Part shown: positions 44,594 to 52,543 of the stretch, in pieces
How the letters are laid out: each line of letters begins with the position of its first letter
Position numbering within the stretch: the first letter of the stretch is position 1
Notes under the pieces: model-generated
Seen by the model: the letters and a program-made list of their open reading frames with translations, nothing else
Told to the model about the DNA's origin: nothing
Database searches by the model: none
Made by a program: the position numbers and the translations under genes
Source: Asaia sp003994335
GTDB taxonomy: Bacteria; Pseudomonadota; Alphaproteobacteria; Acetobacterales; Acetobacteraceae
Reading direction: 5' to 3'
Assembly: GCF_037151175.1 (NCBI RefSeq)
Contig: NZ_JBBCOR010000004.1
Span: 298,576-362,575 of the forward strand
Length of the DNA stretch: 64,000 nt

Positions 44594-45210
44594 TGACCCG
44601 TATTCTCGAAATCCTTCCTGCCGGGAGCTGGCTTGAAGCCGATGCGAGCGGTATTTTTGCTGCTGATTATGAGGGGCGGCATCGCCGGAGAATGATGCTG
44701 ACACTGGCCAGTGGCGAGAAGATCCGTCTGGAACTGGAGCATGCACGGCTTCTGCGCGGCGGTGACGGTCTGCGTCTGGAAGATGGTCGGACCATTCTGG
44801 TCAGGGCCTTGCCCGAAGAGCTCATGGAAGTAACCGCCCACGGAACGCTGCAATTGCTGCAACTGGCCTGGCATCTGGGTAACCGCCATTTGCCGGCGGC
44901 TATTGGCGAACACGCCATACTCGTGAGGCGAGACCATGTGATTGCGGACATGATCGGCGGGCTGGGCGGGCACGTGCGGGATGTCGAAGCACCGTTCGAC
45001 CCGGAGAGCGGGGCTTATGCCGGTCGGTCAGGGGGGCATGCAGGGGGCGGACATGCTCATGACCATTCCCACGGGCATGAGCATGAACATCATCACCACC
45101 ACGACCACCATCATGATCACGGCCACCATCACGCCCATGCGCGCGCCCAGGAAACTGACGACGGCGTCGGCCTGAGCCTGCAGGGTGGCCACGATCACGC
45201 GCATGGCTGA
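44593..45210 (+). CDS. ureE: Urease accessory protein UreE with long His-rich tail
   Basis: A 205-residue nickel metallochaperone. The N-terminal peptide-binding domain and the central domain (GNRHLPAAIGEHAILVRRDHVIADMI) are followed by a tail from about residue 150 that contains some 23 His in the last 57 residues, mostly as HD/HG/HH repeats. Such tails bind many nickel ions and suggest nickel storage for urease assembly. The ATG overlaps the ureC stop; the 3' end overlaps ureF by 8 bases. Confidence 0.93.
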   Translation: MTRILEILPAGSWLEADASGIFAADYEGRHRRRMMLTLASGEKIRLELEHARLLRGGDGLRLEDGRTILVRALPEELMEVTAHGTLQLLQLAWHLGNRHLPAAIGEHAILVRRDHVIADMIGGLGGHVRDVEAPFDPESGAYAGRSGGHAGGGHAHDHSHGHEHEHHHHHDHHHDHGHHHAHARAQETDDGVGLSLQGGHDHAHG

Positions 45211-45889
45211 GGAGGAAACTCCGGACGGGGCAGGGGCATTTCTGCGTCTGCTCTCCTGGGTATCCCCTGCCTTTCCGACCGGCGGCTATGCCTATAGTCA
45301 CGGGCTGGAATGGGCGGTGGAGACAGGAGATGTGCATGACGTCGCGACGCTTTGCGCCTGGATTACCTGTCTGTTCGACCATGGCGCGCCCGGTAGTGAT
45401 CTGATTATCCTCCAGGAGGCCTGGCGCATGGGCGCAGAGATCGAGCCCTTGAGAGAGCTCGCGGCTTTCGCCTGCGCGTGCGCCTCTTCGCGCGAGCGTT
45501 ATGAAGAGACGATCTATCAGGGGGAGGCTTTCCTGAAGGCAGCCAACTCCTGGCAGGTTGCCCCCGAGCCGGAAGCCCTGCGGGGACAGCGCTGGCCGCT
45601 TCCCGTGGCGCAGGGCATGGTCTTCCGGCGCGGCGGGATAAGCAGGCATCAGGCGCTTCTGGCAGGAGGGTATGCCACGTTGGCCGCGCTGGTTTCCTCT
45701 GCCGTTCGGCTTGTGCCCCTGGGCCAGACGGACGGGCTGCAGACACTTGCCCGCCTTGACCCGTTGCTGGTCAGGCTCGTTGCGCTCACTGGTGCTCGAA
45801 CACTCGACGATGTCGGAGGCGCCTGTTTCCGCTCCGATCTCGCTGCCATGCATCACGAAACCCAGACGACAAGGTTGTTCAGAACATGA
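45203..45889 (+). CDS. ureF: Urease accessory protein UreF
   Basis: A 228-residue helical protein from ATG 45203 (MAEEETPDGA). The FLRLLSWVSPAFPTGGYAYSHGLEWAVE block is the family hallmark, and SSAVRLVPLGQTDGLQTL is typical of the C-terminal half. UreF links UreD to the GTPase UreG. Overlaps ureG by 4 bases. Confidence 0.92.
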   Translation: MAEEETPDGAGAFLRLLSWVSPAFPTGGYAYSHGLEWAVETGDVHDVATLCAWITCLFDHGAPGSDLIILQEAWRMGAEIEPLRELAAFACACASSRERYEETIYQGEAFLKAANSWQVAPEPEALRGQRWPLPVAQGMVFRRGGISRHQALLAGGYATLAALVSSAVRLVPLGQTDGLQTLARLDPLLVRLVALTGARTLDDVGGACFRSDLAAMHHETQTTRLFRT

Positions 45890-46500
45890 CCCAGGCAAAA
45901 CACGGCCCACTGCGCGTGGGAATTGGCGGCCCCGTCGGAACGGGCAAGACGGCGCTGATGGATGCGCTATGTCGCGTTTTTCGCGATGGGTATAATATCG
46001 CCGCCATCACGAATGACATCTATACGCGCGAGGATGCCGAATTCCTGACGCGAGCGGGCTCGCTACCCTCTGAACGGATCATGGGGATCGAGACCGGCGG
46101 GTGCCCCCATACGGCCATACGTGAGGATGCCAGCATCAATCTGGCCGGCATCGCTGAACTGACCGAGCGCTTCGAGGGGCTGGATCTGGTTCTGGTCGAG
46201 AGCGGTGGCGATAATCTCGCGGCGACGTTCAGCCCGGAGCTGGCCGATCTGACGATTTACGTCATCGATGTCTCGGCCGGGGACAAGATTCCGCGCAAGG
46301 GCGGCCCTGGGATCACGCGCAGTGATCTGCTCGTGATCAACAAGATCGATCTGGCCCCTTATGTCGGCGCCGATCTTGGGGTGATGGATCGTGACAGTCG
46401 CAAGATGCGCGGCGCGCGTCCCTTTGTTTTCGCGAATATCAAGGCCGGTCAGGGCGTGGCCGAGATCGCCCGCTTCATTGTCGAGCAGGGAGGGCTCTGA
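45886..46500 (+). CDS. ureG: Urease accessory GTPase UreG
   Basis: A 204-residue SIMIBI GTPase. The P-loop GGPVGTGKTALMDAL is near residue 11; the metal-binding GCPHTAIREDASIN (Cys-Pro-His) near 66; ESGGDNLAATFSPELAD near 105; the base-recognition NKIDLAP near 150. GTP hydrolysis drives nickel delivery. It ends the urease operon; a 124-base gap separates it from the convergent ornithine cyclodeaminase gene. Confidence 0.95.
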   Translation: MTQAKHGPLRVGIGGPVGTGKTALMDALCRVFRDGYNIAAITNDIYTREDAEFLTRAGSLPSERIMGIETGGCPHTAIREDASINLAGIAELTERFEGLDLVLVESGGDNLAATFSPELADLTIYVIDVSAGDKIPRKGGPGITRSDLLVINKIDLAPYVGADLGVMDRDSRKMRGARPFVFANIKAGQGVAEIARFIVEQGGL

Positions 46501-46624
46501 CGGCGTCCTGCCATACGCCTCGCCCGGTTTCCTGAATCTGGGCAGGCCATGACGATCCACATGATCGCTGGAATGCAGGCGTTCGGCGGGCCGGTTGCGG
46601 ACGACTGCCCCGCGGAGCGTTGCT

Positions 46625-47689
46625 CTAGCTGATCCCGGTCGCGCGCTGCACCATGCCGAAGAGGTCGCGCGGATCATCCGGATCGGCCAGCATATCCAAC
46701 CGTTCATAGAGCCCGGTCCCGGCGATATTATCGCGCACATAGCGCAGGGCCGAAAAATCCTCGATCGCAAACCCGACTGAGTCGAACAAGGTGATTTCGC
46801 TCTGGCTTCTCCGCCCGGCGGCATCCCCTGTCATCACCTGCCAGAGTTCCGTTACCGGGTGGTCCTCCGCCAACTGCTGGATTTCGCCCTCTATGCGGGT
46901 CTGGGGCGGATATTCAACGAAAATGGCGGCGCGCGTCAGGATGTCGCGGTGCAACTCGGTCTTGCCGGGGCAGTCGCCACCCACGGCATTGATATGCACC
47001 CCGCTTCCGACCATGTTGTCGGAGAGTATGGTGGCGCATTGCTTGTCGGCGGTCACGGTGGTGATGATATCCGCCCCTTCGACCGCCTTTTCGCTGCTTT
47101 CGCATATCGTGATGTCAAAGCCGAGCCCTGCGAGATTGCGTCGGCATTTTTCCGATGCGGCAGGGTCGATATCGAAAAGCCGCAACGTGGTGATCCCGAG
47201 CAATTCTCGAAAGGCGATCGCCTGGAATTCGGATTGTGCGCCATTGCCGATGACGGCCATTACCCGGGCGCCTGCCGGGGCCAAGTGCGTGGCTGCAACG
47301 GCCGACATGGCTGCGGTACGCAGCGCGGTGAGTACGGTCATCTCGGATAACAGCACCGGATAGCCCGAGGCCACATCGGCCAGCATCCCGAAAGCTGTCA
47401 CGGTTTGCAGGCCTTCCTTCATGTTCTTCGGATGGCCGTTGACATATTTGAAGCCATAGAGCGTGTGATCGCTCGTCGGCATCAGTTCGATCACGCCCTC
47501 TGCCGAATGCGCTGCAATGCGTGGTGTCTTGTCGAATTCGGGCCAGCGTCTGAAATCTGCCTCGATATAGGCCGCCAATTCCCTCAGAAAACGATTGATG
47601 CCAAGGGTATGAACCAGTGCCATCATGTTCTGTACCGAGACGAAGGGCACGAAGGCGAGGGGAGAGGGAGCGGGACCCGTCAGCGCCAT
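46625..47689 (-). CDS. Ornithine cyclodeaminase
   Basis: A 354-residue member of the ornithine cyclodeaminase/mu-crystallin family. Visible are the substrate-contact KYVNGHPKNMKEGLQTV near residue 80, the NAD motif GNGAQSEFQAIAF near 147, then the SVGFAIEDFSALRYV end with the conserved Asp. Converts ornithine to proline and ammonia. Its position one base after the arginase gene on the same strand supports ornithine as substrate rather than other family activities. Confidence 0.9.
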   Translation of the reverse strand: MALTGPAPSPLAFVPFVSVQNMMALVHTLGINRFLRELAAYIEADFRRWPEFDKTPRIAAHSAEGVIELMPTSDHTLYGFKYVNGHPKNMKEGLQTVTAFGMLADVASGYPVLLSEMTVLTALRTAAMSAVAATHLAPAGARVMAVIGNGAQSEFQAIAFRELLGITTLRLFDIDPAASEKCRRNLAGLGFDITICESSEKAVEGADIITTVTADKQCATILSDNMVGSGVHINAVGGDCPGKTELHRDILTRAAIFVEYPPQTRIEGEIQQLAEDHPVTELWQVMTGDAAGRRSQSEITLFDSVGFAIEDFSALRYVRDNIAGTGLYERLDMLADPDDPRDLFGMVQRATGIS

Positions 47690-47690
47690 G

Positions 47691-48629
47691 TCAGTATGTC
47701 CTTGTCTTGCGTTCGAGAACGCGCCGCCCGAACAGGCTGGCCGCCAGATCAGTCATGAGGAGCGCCGTACGGGCCCGCACATCCAGAAAAGGGTTGAGCT
47801 CCGCGAGATCCAGTGACGTCACGAGGCCGCTGTCATGCAGGATCTCCATGATCAGATGAGCTTCACGGTAGGTCGCCCCTCCCGCAACGGTGGTGCCCAC
47901 AGCAGGGGCGATTTCGGGGGCGAGAAAATCCACATCGAGGCTCACATGAAGCCTGCCTCCTGCTGCGCGTACCCGGTCGAGAAAGCCGTTCAGAGGCTGG
48001 ACAACGCCTTGCTCATCTATTGCGCGCATATCGAAAACCGAGATACCGATTTCAGCGACATGGCGCTTTTCTGCCTGATCGACCGAGCGAATGCCCATCA
48101 TGCACACATGATGCGGATCGACCGTCGCGACCGGGGGCGGGCACGCCTCAAAGCCGGGTTGCCCCGTGAAATACGCGACCGGCGTGCCGTGCAGATTACC
48201 GCTGGTGGTGGTGTGAAGCGTGTGCAGATCCGTATGAGCGTCTAGCCAGAGCACGAATTGCGGTTGTCCCCGTTCCTCGGCATAGCGGGCAACGCCGCTG
48301 ACCGTACCCGCCGACATGGAGTGGTCTCCGCCCAGAAAAATGGGGAAATCGCAGCTGCGCGCCATTTCATAGGCCCGTGTGCTGACGGCTTCGGTCCACG
48401 CGATGATCGCATCGAGGTTGCGTACGGCGGGGTTCGAGTGGCTTACTGCGGTCAGGGCAGAAGGGGTGGCATCGCCCACATCGGTGACTCCCCAACCAAG
48501 TTCCTCCAGCATTTCGGGCAGACCGGCGATACGAAAGGCAGTCGGTCCCATGATGCATCCCCGTTCGGAGGTCCCGCTCTGGGTCGGGACCCCCAGGATC
48601 TGGCACGTCTTCGTCAGGGACGGTTTCAT
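47691..48629 (-). CDS. rocF: Arginase
   Basis: A 312-residue ureohydrolase. The three manganese motifs are present: GGDHSMSAGTVSG near residue 100, WLDAHTDLHT near 129 and SLDVDFLAPEIAPAVGT near 229. It splits arginine into ornithine and urea. Ornithine goes to the cyclodeaminase in the same operon, and urea to the urease made by the neighbouring convergent operon, so the two units form one nitrogen-release route. Confidence 0.92.
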   Translation of the reverse strand: MKPSLTKTCQILGVPTQSGTSERGCIMGPTAFRIAGLPEMLEELGWGVTDVGDATPSALTAVSHSNPAVRNLDAIIAWTEAVSTRAYEMARSCDFPIFLGGDHSMSAGTVSGVARYAEERGQPQFVLWLDAHTDLHTLHTTTSGNLHGTPVAYFTGQPGFEACPPPVATVDPHHVCMMGIRSVDQAEKRHVAEIGISVFDMRAIDEQGVVQPLNGFLDRVRAAGGRLHVSLDVDFLAPEIAPAVGTTVAGGATYREAHLIMEILHDSGLVTSLDLAELNPFLDVRARTALLMTDLAASLFGRRVLERKTRTY

Positions 48630-48827
48630 GATATCTCCTCATCGTGCAAGGCCGCGTGAAAGCGTGCCGGGGCCAAAGATCATATGCCCGTGGCAGGTAC
48701 GGGGCGTCGTGCCGCTTATAGGCCATTCCTTGTTTGCGATCATACCGTCAAGAGAAGGATCTTTCGGGTATTGTCAGGGCGCTCGGTCGGGCGTCTTCCT
48801 CACCGTATTGCCTCGGCGCTGACATGA

Positions 48828-49961
48828 TCAGGGCGTGAGGGGGACAGAATAAAGAGCAAAGGGCTGGCGTATATGCGATTTTCCTCCATTGAACCGGGAG
48901 AGGCGATCGAGTTGTGCGACTGGGAGCCAGAGCGTGTTATCCTTGTTCAGGAACGGCGCGTCGGCCCAGTGCAGTCGATGATCCCTGGCGAGCATGGTGA
49001 TCTTGCCATCCGGGTCGCGGCGATAGAGCGTGTCGTCGCGCAGTGCGGTGAAATAGAGTCTTCCTTTGCTATCCATGGCGCTGCCCCCGATAGGCGGGAT
49101 ATCGGCCCAAGGTTCGACGGTGGCGGCCAGTTCCTTGTCGGAAAGGTTCGGATCATCGAGTGCAGCGGTAGGGATGCGTGACCAGGGGCCAGCAAGCGGA
49201 CCGAAATACAGGAAGCGCCCGTCAGGACTCACCTCGAGCGGGTCGGCATTGATGAGCATCGGCGTGCCATCGCCCTTGCGCAGAACCTGCCCGTCAACAA
49301 CGATGGGGCGCCCGGGCTGCGCCATAGCGGCGGGGTTGCCAGCCAGAACGCGGCGGACCCCGCCACTCGCCAGATCGAGCACCAGTAGCGCGCCGGTCCC
49401 TGCATCCGTCAGATAGGCATGCGGCCCGTTGAAGCGGATATCATCGACATAGCTGCCTACCGGTGCGACCTCCGGCCCCAAAGGGTAAATCCGCAGGATT
49501 GTCCCTTTGGAGGCGTCGATCCGAACGAGCTTGGCACCGTCCTTGACGGGAGGTCCGCCGAATTCCGGTGTGCCGGTATCGACAACCCAGACCGTGCCTT
49601 CGGGATCGACGTGCAGCGCGTTGACATTCACGAAGCGCTTTCGAGCATCCTGCCCGGGTGCCCAGCTATTCCATTCCTTATCAGGAAAGGGGCGTATTCT
49701 GCTCCCCTGAGTCACAAGGGCGACCGAAGGACCGGGGAAGCCCGTCCAGCGAGGCCCTCCCACCAGAACATGCCCACTGGTCAAGGCTACAGCATTCCAG
49801 TCCAGGGTAGTGCTCGTCGCCACAAGATTCAGCGCTACCCCTCGGGCAAGGGAGGGAGGGCAGGAGAGCAGCATGCCGGTCGTAAGCATGAGGCCACATA
49901 TCGTCGCGATCGAGGGGCGCGCCTTGCCCGTCTCTGCAACTGTTCTTGAGGGGGGGATCAT
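48828..49961 (-). CDS. Secreted major royal jelly / yellow family protein
   Basis: A 377-residue protein with an N-terminal signal peptide (hydrophobic stretch near residues 17-39). The six-bladed propeller markers of the MRJP/yellow family are seen: KRFVNVNALHVDPEGTVWVVDTG, then AYLTDAGTGALLVLDL, DGRFLYFGPLAGPWSRIPT and LHWADAPFLNKDNTLWLPV. Bacterial members are sometimes named dopachrome tautomerase-related; their activity is unproven. The gene stands alone, 198 bases upstream of the arginase gene. Confidence 0.85.
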   Translation of the reverse strand: MIPPSRTVAETGKARPSIATICGLMLTTGMLLSCPPSLARGVALNLVATSTTLDWNAVALTSGHVLVGGPRWTGFPGPSVALVTQGSRIRPFPDKEWNSWAPGQDARKRFVNVNALHVDPEGTVWVVDTGTPEFGGPPVKDGAKLVRIDASKGTILRIYPLGPEVAPVGSYVDDIRFNGPHAYLTDAGTGALLVLDLASGGVRRVLAGNPAAMAQPGRPIVVDGQVLRKGDGTPMLINADPLEVSPDGRFLYFGPLAGPWSRIPTAALDDPNLSDKELAATVEPWADIPPIGGSAMDSKGRLYFTALRDDTLYRRDPDGKITMLARDHRLHWADAPFLNKDNTLWLPVAQLDRLSRFNGGKSHIRQPFALYSVPLTP

Positions 49962-50469
49962 GGGAAAACTCCGGGTTGGCCATGGGCGGGAGGCAACGGG
50001 TCACCGCAGGAACGTGCGACAGCCCGCATTGTCTCCTGCCCACCCTCCCAAGCCCCGTCGGGTGATCGTCATCGGGAGGGATGGTATGGAGGAGGAAGTT
50101 GAGAAAAGGTTTCGGCAGACCCTATGGGATGAAGGTTGCGCTGTGTTCCCCGCAAGGGAGCGGGTTCCTTCGCAGCGCAGGGTTCATGGATTGCCTGTGC
50201 GTCCGGGCAATGCGGGGATGGGGAGAAGGGGGCGGGCATCCGTTTTTTTCCATCAGGGAATGAGCCAGAAATGTGACGTCATGACCGAATGATGCAAGAA
50301 GGCACATAAAGAACCCTTAGGGGCAGATATGATACTTCCATGCCGCCTTCGCCCGGCCCCGCCATGGGGGCTGCCCGCGCGAGAGGGGGTCAACGCCATG
50401 GCAGCCTGATCCCTATGGCATCTCCGCGCGAGGAACGATATCAGGATATCCTGCGCAACGGAGTGCCCC
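49962..50469. other. Gene-free stretch before the two-component genes
   Basis: These 508 bases lie between the divergent royal-jelly-type gene and the response regulator gene. Short open frames on both strands have no recognisable product and no ribosome sites. It presumably holds promoters for both flanking genes. A TATGAT at about 50329-50334 could be a -10 element for the regulator. Confidence 0.4.
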
Positions 50470-51159
50470 ATGAACTGCGACGGCAAGCGCGTTCTCATGA
50501 TCGAGGATGATCTTTCCCTTCTCTCCCATGCAATCGGAGCCATGGAGGAATGGGGGATGGACGTGACGATGGCGAGTGACGGCGCGACAGGGCAGATCCT
50601 TGCTCTCGACGCTGGATGGGATTGCATTGTCCTCGATCGTCGCCTCCCGATGACGGATGGACTGTCCATTCTCAAATCCATGCGTGTCGCAGGGCTCGAG
50701 ACCCCGGTTCTTTTCCTGACCACGATGGACGGCATACGCGACCGTGTGGAGGGATTGCGGAGCGGTGCCGATGATTATCTGGTCAAACCCTTCGCGCTGC
50801 CGGAGCTCCGGGCGCGGATCGAGACGCTTATGCGCCGCGCGGATCAGCCTGCCAACCGTACCCGTCTGGTCTTTGGGGATCTGGAGCTCGATCTCGTAAG
50901 GCGGGAGGTGTTTCGTCGTGGCGTGAAGCTCTATATCCAGTCTCAGGAGCTGGCTTTGCTTGAATATTTCATGCGGCATCCACTTACTGTCCTCTCGCGC
51001 ACAATGCTGCTTCAGAACGTCTGGGGGATGGATTTTCCGGTGCACACAAATCTCGTGGAAACCCATATCAGCCGCTTGCGCGAGCGGCTGGGGCGCGACG
51101 CCGCGCCAGTTCTGCATACCGTGAAAGGCCAGGGCTACGTGTTGCGTCACGATGGGTGA
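50470..51159 (+). CDS. OmpR-family response regulator
   Basis: A 229-residue protein. The receiver domain has the acidic pair in MIEDDLSLL, the phospho-acceptor Asp in DCIVLDRRLPMTDG near residue 56 and the Lys in DYLVKPF near 106. The winged-helix DNA-binding domain covers about 130-225 (SRTMLLQNVWGMDF, NLVETHISRLRERLG). A GGAG site lies 6 bases before the ATG. It overlaps the kinase gene by 8 bases. Targets are unknown; the convergent siderophore receptor gene is nearby but this is only position. Confidence 0.92.
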   Translation: MNCDGKRVLMIEDDLSLLSHAIGAMEEWGMDVTMASDGATGQILALDAGWDCIVLDRRLPMTDGLSILKSMRVAGLETPVLFLTTMDGIRDRVEGLRSGADDYLVKPFALPELRARIETLMRRADQPANRTRLVFGDLELDLVRREVFRRGVKLYIQSQELALLEYFMRHPLTVLSRTMLLQNVWGMDFPVHTNLVETHISRLRERLGRDAAPVLHTVKGQGYVLRHDG

Positions 51160-52543
51160 CGTGCCGGGCCAGGATCGGCAAGGACAGGCCCTGCCGGTTC
51201 TCAGGAGTACGTCTTTCAGGATCATTGCGTCGTTTGCGGTCTGTCTCGTCGTCTGCGGTATGGCAGGGGTGGTCTGGTCCGGAACGAGGGGCATAAACCA
51301 GCTCGACGGACAGATGCGCCTGACCGTCATGAATGAATGCAATGAGGCGCTGAGCAATGCCGGTCAGCACGATGTGGCGCATCTCGCGCCGGTCATGCGC
51401 GATTTTGTCCGAAGCGAGCCCGGCTTCTACTATCTCCTTCAGGATCGGCCGCAGAATGTCGTGGTCGGCAACATGTTTCATCTGCGTCCGGTGGCAGGAT
51501 GGCGGATGCTCTCATGGACGCATCGTACCAGGCCGCCCGAGCGGCGCCCGGTACTCGGCTTCGGTACGGTCCTGGATGATGGTGGTTATCTCTTCGTCGG
51601 CATGGAGGGCGCGCCGCTCCAGACGCTCAGACGAGGCTTCTTCATTACGCTCGTCTGGTGCATGGCGGGTTTCCTGCTGATCGGTGTGACGGGCGGCTAT
51701 GGCATGAGCCGCATGCTGCTTCGCAGGATCGAGGTTATCAGTCGGACCGCGCGCGAAATCATGGAGGGCGATCTGTCGCGGCGCCTGCCCCTGACCGAAA
51801 TGGATGACGAGTTCAATCACCTGTCGGCGAGTCTGAACGCCATGCTCGACCGAAACGAGGCGCTTCTGGCGCGGGTGCGTCAGGTTACGGATGATATCGC
51901 CCATGACATGCGGCGCCCACTTGCCGATCTCGGTCGTCATCTCGATAAGGCCGGACGCTCGATCACCGCGTCGGAAGGCGTGATCGCGCTGGATCTCGCG
52001 CGCGCAAGCCTGAATGAGGCTCTGGAGATCTTCGCGTCGCTGCTCAAGCTGGCCCAGCTCGAGGCCTATAAGGAAATCCCGGATTCCGGCCGGGTCGATA
52101 TGACCGGAGTTCTCGAGACACTAGCGTCGCTCTACGGGCCTGTGATCGAGCAGCATGGCCAGTACTGGCACCAGGAACTGGCGGCGAAACCCTGCATGAT
52201 CGAAGGCAGTCGCGTCCTCCTCACGCAGGCTTTGTCCAATCTGCTGGAAAATGCCACGCTGCACACGCCGCCGGGCAGCCATGTGAGACTCTCATCGCAA
52301 CGGGGAGAGGCTGAAATGCTCATCCGCCTCGATGATACCGGCCCCGGCATCGCTACGGCCGATCAGGAGCGTGTTTTCGAGAAGATGGTGCGGCTCGATG
52401 CGAGCCGCCATGTGCCGGGCAACGGGATCGGACTCAGCCTGGTGCGCGCCATCATTACCCTCCATGGTGGCACCATCGCGCTGCATGACAACGCACCGGG
52501 GCTGGGTATCGAGATTTGCCTCCCTCTGGTTGTCACATCTTGA
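51152..52543 (+). CDS. Sensor histidine kinase
   Basis: A 463-residue membrane kinase. A first helix near residues 22-42 and a second near 163-187 (FFITLVWCMAGFLLIGVTGG) enclose a periplasmic sensor domain of about 120 residues. A HAMP linker follows, then the H-box with the phospho-acceptor His in TDDIAHDMRRPLADL near residue 251. The N, G and F boxes are in LSNLLENATLHTP, DDTGPGI and NGIGLSLVRAI. It pairs with the regulator at 50470. The last 11 bases overlap the convergent receptor gene. Confidence 0.92.
   Translation: MGDVPGQDRQGQALPVLRSTSFRIIASFAVCLVVCGMAGVVWSGTRGINQLDGQMRLTVMNECNEALSNAGQHDVAHLAPVMRDFVRSEPGFYYLLQDRPQNVVVGNMFHLRPVAGWRMLSWTHRTRPPERRPVLGFGTVLDDGGYLFVGMEGAPLQTLRRGFFITLVWCMAGFLLIGVTGGYGMSRMLLRRIEVISRTAREIMEGDLSRRLPLTEMDDEFNHLSASLNAMLDRNEALLARVRQVTDDIAHDMRRPLADLGRHLDKAGRSITASEGVIALDLARASLNEALEIFASLLKLAQLEAYKEIPDSGRVDMTGVLETLASLYGPVIEQHGQYWHQELAAKPCMIEGSRVLLTQALSNLLENATLHTPPGSHVRLSSQRGEAEMLIRLDDTGPGIATADQERVFEKMVRLDASRHVPGNGIGLSLVRAIITLHGGTIALHDNAPGLGIEICLPLVVTS

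Noticed and set aside
45060..45160. CAT/CAC repeats as a tandem DNA repeat or CRISPR
   Set aside because: These are His codons of the UreE tail, with no spacers or fixed repeat unit. No CRISPR array was seen in the window.
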